Below, piece by piece: positions 6,090-9,255 of a stretch of 9,255 nucleotides of DNA. The notes below the pieces were generated by a model that was given only the letters and a program-made list of their open reading frames with translations, was not told the DNA's origin and made no database searches. Every line of letters starts with the position of its first letter. The stretch's first letter is position 1. Source of the DNA: an uncultured Mycoplasmatota bacterium (GTDB lineage Bacteria > Bacillota_I > Bacilli_A > RF39 > UBA660); contig CAMYTM010000015.1 of the NCBI GenBank assembly GCA_947297555.1, positions 1 to 9,255 of the forward strand. Reading direction: 5' to 3'. A program made the translations under genes and the position numbers.

Positions 6090-6737
6090 TTAATTTCCTG
6101 CAAAAGCTTCTGCAACTGCTCCTTTAGTATTACCATATTGCTCAAGTGTATTATTAATTGCAGTTTTTGAATCATTTGTAATATTTTGAACAATATTATC
6201 AATATTATTTTTAATACTTTCAAGGGAATTTGCCAAATTATCTGCTTGAAAACCATAAGAATCTAAAAAACCACATTCACTAACTGCTTGTCTTGCTTCT
6301 GTTAAGGCAGATTTAGCATCATCCGCAATAACTGGAAGCTTAGATACTACTTGATCAGTCGTTTCTAAATCAATCCCTCTAACACCAGAAATATTTTCTA
6401 AAATTATACTTGTATCCATTTTCTTTTCAATAGGTGAAAAAGTTACAGGTGAATATGCAGATTCTGTATCACTTGCCCATCTTTGTGCTGCACTATTCAT
6501 TGATGCCACAACACTTTCAAAAGTTGTATTGGAAGAAGCAATCAAATTATCAATAGTTGGCTTAAATCCTTCATTAAAAAAGCCTTGTGCTTGATTACAA
6601 GCCCATTTATCAGACATACCTCCTATAAATTCATTTTGCATCCTGTCTCCAATAACTCTTAATAAATGTTCATATCCTGCTTTTACTTTATTAATTGAAG
6701 CATACACAACATCTGGATTAAATCCTGTTAAAGCCAT
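6090..6737 (-). CDS. WXG100-like secretion-system protein, 215 aa
   Basis: Residues 1-95 fit a WXG100-type helical hairpin: helix 1 (about 8-37), a glycine turn (IGGMSDKW) with W45-A-C in place of W-x-G, then NQAQGFF (the A..F pattern) and helix 2 (about 60-95) with a second Trp (87). The rest is Ala/Ser/Asn-rich and helical (SKLPVIADDAKSALTEARQAVSE; SLESIKNNIDNIVQNI) and ends in AVAEAFAGN. There is no signal peptide and no TM segment, as expected for proteins exported by the ESX/T7 route. I prefer ATG 6735-6737. An in-frame GTG at 6744-6746 sits only three bases from GAGAGG and would add three residues. It has its own promoter and lies directly downstream of the toxin-like gene. Low codon density of Lys and higher Ala/Gly set it apart from the very Lys/Asn-rich neighbours, suggesting a conserved, well-expressed core component. 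Confidence 0.88.
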   Translation of the reverse strand: MALTGFNPDVVYASINKVKAGYEHLLRVIGDRMQNEFIGGMSDKWACNQAQGFFNEGFKPTIDNLIASSNTTFESVVASMNSAAQRWASDTESAYSPVTFSPIEKKMDTSIILENISGVRGIDLETTDQVVSKLPVIADDAKSALTEARQAVSECGFLDSYGFQADNLANSLESIKNNIDNIVQNITNDSKTAINNTLEQYGNTKGAVAEAFAGN

Positions 6738-6782
6738 ATTATTCACTTTCCTCTCTCTATGATAATTATCTTATCCGTTTTT

Positions 6783-6812
6783 ATTATACCAATACACTAT
6801 CAGTTATTACAA
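6783..6812 (-). promoter_or_regulatory. Promoter of the WXG-like gene
   Basis: TTGTAA (6807-6812, four of six) and a perfect TATAAT (6783-6788) are 18 bases apart on the minus strand. The predicted start near 6776 gives a leader of about 39 bases that holds a perfect palindrome GATAATTATC (6761-6770) and the GAGAGG ribosome binding site. Nothing resembling a terminator lies between the toxin-like stop (6861) and this promoter, so read-through from upstream is also possible. Confidence 0.7.
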
Positions 6813-6860
6813 TATTATTTACGCTATCTTTTACATCTTGATAGTAATTAATTCATTACA

Positions 6861-9255
6861 TTAGTTTATCCAAGCGCTTAAATCCAAACTTATACTGGGA
6901 ATTTGAATTTCAGATAAAATTTTATTCAATTCATTTATCGCTAATTCTTTATTAGTAGTTTCTAATAAATAGGCGCCAAATAATTCATCGGATAATTCAA
7001 TAAATTCACTTTTTTCTAAAATATCTTTTAAATATCTATTATTTGTATCTATTAAAAAATTGAAAGTATCCTGTTGCTTTAAATAATGTATTTGAAAACG
7101 GCCCAAATTATCTTGAACTTCAATTATAGAGTTTTTTTCTGCTTCTCGCATAAAATCACTTAATATTTTAAGTTCCTTAGGCAAATCATCGGAATAATCT
7201 TTATTTTCGTTATAATTATTGATTATGTAATTAACATCTTTAAATAAAGAGGTAGGAGTTTTAAAATCATAATTATTATTTTCTTCAATGGTGAAAGAAG
7301 AAGTATTATCTTTTCCTTTTGTATACCATAAATGATAGTTACTATTTTTTAAATCCAAAAGTAATTTATTTAAACAAGGACTATTTTCTTCAGAATATCG
7401 AAATGATATATAAGGTAATTGACTTTTACTCATATGTCCTGAACAACAAGTATGAGTTTCTATTTTTTTATCAAAACAATTATTTAATAAATTTTCTAAA
7501 TCTTTATTTCCCTCAGAAAATTCAAAGGCAGCACGAGAAAAATCTTTAATTGATTCAAATTGAATTGGTTGCCCATTGTTATAACTTTTGTTTTTTGTTT
7601 TATCTTTATCATCAATATCCTTTAAAATTGTATTTGTACTATTTGAAACATTTCCATTCTCCACTTCAATTTGCGCTTTAATGTATTCTGGTTTTAAATA
7701 AGTAATTCCATTTTTTTGATAAGTTAACGAACTAATATTTTCTACATTAGTAGGAATTTGAACAACCATAGCATAACCTACATTAGTACCTGTATAATTC
7801 TTATAAAAAGAAGAAAATTTTATATTTCGGAAAAACTTAGGAATTGCAAGAAAATCATCTTGCTTCGTAAAACTTATATTTAAATCTAAATCTATATTGT
7901 TATTAATACCTCCCGAAGAAGAATGACCTGTCAATTGCAAACCTTCTATTAAAATTTGATTTGCTGACGATAAATTTGGAGTCATATGAATTCCACTTAA
8001 AGTATCTTTTTTGTTAAAAAGATTTTCAATTTGTTTTCCTATTTCTAAATCAATTATACCCATTGAGTTCCAATCTTCAACTATGTCTTTTAGTGGTCCT
8101 TCTAGACCATCTGTAGATAATTCATAAATATCTGAATTTAACACTTCTATATTATCATTAATTTGTTGATTAATTTCTATACTTCTCACATTAGAGTTAT
8201 TATTTCCTATCTTATTAAGCCCACTAATTGCTAAAGAAGGGGTATTCATAATTCCACCTGTAATAGCACCATATATAGCACTTTTAGAAGCATTCTTTGT
8301 AACTTCTTCCAAAAGAAACTCTTCTTTAAAAATACCAGTTCTCATTAATGCATCTACATATTCTTGTGTACCTTCTTCCACTCCTTCTTTTAACATAGCC
8401 TGAGCAAATGTTTTTAAACTAGTTACATTCACATCACTTAATCCTGGTATGGCTCCTAAATATTTTTCGAGTAATGCCTCACTCGCACCATTTAATACAC
8501 CATACAAAACGGCTTTTTCTGTACTTTGTCCTTCTACTAACGCACTATGATAACTATTTCCCCCAGCACTCACCCCCATACTTACAGTTCCTACCATAGG
8601 AGAAAACGCCGCACTTAATACTATACTCGGAATCATATTTCCAATACTTTCGCTTATTTCAAAGTTATTATCAAGTAAACCATTATAATTTTTGTTACTT
8701 TGTAGTCCTTCTAAAATATACATTGTCTCATAGTCATTAACAGAATAAACATCACTTGTAGTAAACCAAGAAGTTAGCCCTTGTGCAAAACTCTCCATTC
8801 CACTTACTAGACCTTTTCCTGTTGTTTTCAAATGATTATTAATGGTATCTACTGGATTTTCTTCATTTTTTAAATTGTTTAAAAATGCTTGGGCTTTTGC
8901 TTCTCCATAGGTTTGATTAATAATAGATTCCATAGAAGATAAATAAGTATTTGCACTCTCTAAACCTTCTTTTTCATATAAATAATTATACATTTTTGCA
9001 AGATCTGGATTACTTTCAGAAGCATTCAATAAATTCGTAAGTTTCTCATAATTTTCCATATCCACTGTATAACCTAATGCTCCACTTGCACGCATTTTCT
9101 CTAAAGGAGAAGCATTCGCAAATTCTTTCGTACCAATACTCACTTCTTCATAAGTGTACTCTTGATAATCTTCTTCATTTAATAAAAATCTATATCTTGC
9201 CGTTTTCATTTCTTCTTCCGTAGCACGTATCGCACTTAAAAGTAAGGCTTCATCC
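6861..9255 (-). CDS. Polymorphic-toxin-like effector protein, N-terminus outside the window
   Basis: 797 codons are visible and the frame is still open at the right edge. The first internal ATG (9207-9209, residue 1 for the numbers here) has no SD and is preceded by coherent coding (DEALLLSAIRATEEE), so the true start lies outside. Residues 1-180 are helical. A Gly/Ser/Ala-rich hydrophobic stretch (about 186-222) ends in SAGGNSYHSALVEGQ, then comes EGVEEGTQEYVDAL (275-288) and a second hydrophobic patch (308-332). Such segments are common just before the toxin domain in large secreted or phage-borne proteins. After a linker, module A (about 400-520) has GIHMTPN (H408), EGLQLTGHSSSGG and LKPEYIKAQIEVENG, a pattern reminiscent of ART-like folds. 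Module B (about 545-670) has AAFEFSEGNKDLENLL and ETHTCCSGH (C588, C589, H592) followed by PYISFRYS. A final helical region (675-782) ends in SAWIN. The domain names are inference. The WXG-like genes downstream suggest a T7SS cargo. Confidence 0.85.
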   Translation of the reverse strand, partial: DEALLLSAIRATEEEMKTARYRFLLNEEDYQEYTYEEVSIGTKEFANASPLEKMRASGALGYTVDMENYEKLTNLLNASESNPDLAKMYNYLYEKEGLESANTYLSSMESIINQTYGEAKAQAFLNNLKNEENPVDTINNHLKTTGKGLVSGMESFAQGLTSWFTTSDVYSVNDYETMYILEGLQSNKNYNGLLDNNFEISESIGNMIPSIVLSAAFSPMVGTVSMGVSAGGNSYHSALVEGQSTEKAVLYGVLNGASEALLEKYLGAIPGLSDVNVTSLKTFAQAMLKEGVEEGTQEYVDALMRTGIFKEEFLLEEVTKNASKSAIYGAITGGIMNTPSLAISGLNKIGNNNSNVRSIEINQQINDNIEVLNSDIYELSTDGLEGPLKDIVEDWNSMGIIDLEIGKQIENLFNKKDTLSGIHMTPNLSSANQILIEGLQLTGHSSSGGINNNIDLDLNISFTKQDDFLAIPKFFRNIKFSSFYKNYTGTNVGYAMVVQIPTNVENISSLTYQKNGITYLKPEYIKAQIEVENGNVSNSTNTILKDIDDKDKTKNKSYNNGQPIQFESIKDFSRAAFEFSEGNKDLENLLNNCFDKKIETHTCCSGHMSKSQLPYISFRYSEENSPCLNKLLLDLKNSNYHLWYTKGKDNTSSFTIEENNNYDFKTPTSLFKDVNYIINNYNENKDYSDDLPKELKILSDFMREAEKNSIIEVQDNLGRFQIHYLKQQDTFNFLIDTNNRYLKDILEKSEFIELSDELFGAYLLETTNKELAINELNKILSEIQIPSISLDLSAWIN

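Noticed and set aside
6062..6256. Minus-strand 64-codon frame overlapping the 3' part of the WXG-like gene.
   Set aside because: It is an alternative frame of a coding region with clear domain logic. Its composition (Ile/Leu/Lys only) is typical of frame-shifted A/T-rich DNA.
7319..7549. Plus-strand open frame of 76 codons opposite the toxin-like gene.
   Set aside because: It lies fully inside a well-supported coding frame on the other strand, is mostly Phe/Tyr/Asn from complementing Lys/Asn codons, and has no ribosome binding site.
1..9255. CRISPR array, insertion sequence, rRNA or riboswitch.
   Set aside because: No regularly spaced repeats, transposase or integrase motifs, rRNA-like stretches or riboswitch consensus cores were seen on either strand.

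Overview
The window is AT-rich (roughly 30% G+C by eye) bacterial DNA with strong AGGAGG-like ribosome binding sites, TTGACA/TATAAT-type promoters, intrinsic terminators, TTG/GTG/ATG starts, a lipobox lipoprotein and WXG100-like secretion proteins. Together these point to a low-GC Gram-positive (Bacillota; a gut Clostridia- or Erysipelotrichia-like genome would fit). Species cannot be read from the sequence. Most genes are on the minus strand.

Left part (1-3740). A large ABC transporter with fused ATPase and FtsX/MacB-type permease runs off the left edge (1-1841, minus). It is divergent from a two-TM membrane protein of unknown function (2139-2867, plus). Each has a well-formed promoter in the 288-bp spacer. 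A terminator follows the membrane protein, and then comes a minus-strand lipoprotein with an eight-Asn run (3044-3739).

Middle (3740-4176). A stretch of about 200 bp without genes is followed by a single tRNA-Asn(GTT) on the minus strand, with its own consensus promoter and terminator. It separates the ordinary left part from the accessory-looking right part.

Right part (4177-9255). This looks like a type VII secretion (ESX/WXG100-type) effector locus, transcribed leftwards. In order of transcription: a large polymorphic-toxin-like protein (6861-9255, 5' end outside the window); a WXG100-like protein of about 215 aa with its own promoter (6090-6737); two hairpins; a three-gene, tightly coupled set of small helical proteins (187, 98 and 80 aa) that look like WXG/ESAT-6-type partners or chaperones; and finally a 93-aa Sec-signal-peptide protein and a 124-aa acidic protein. 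The last is the most plausible immunity candidate. The 93- and 124-aa frames may also be one gene split by a +1 frameshift.

The best candidate for something undescribed is the C-terminal half of the large protein. It carries two unfamiliar modules in tandem: one with an H-x-T / GL / PEY pattern reminiscent of ADP-ribosyltransferase folds, and one with a CCSGH motif. Both assignments are inference from motifs and need profile searches.
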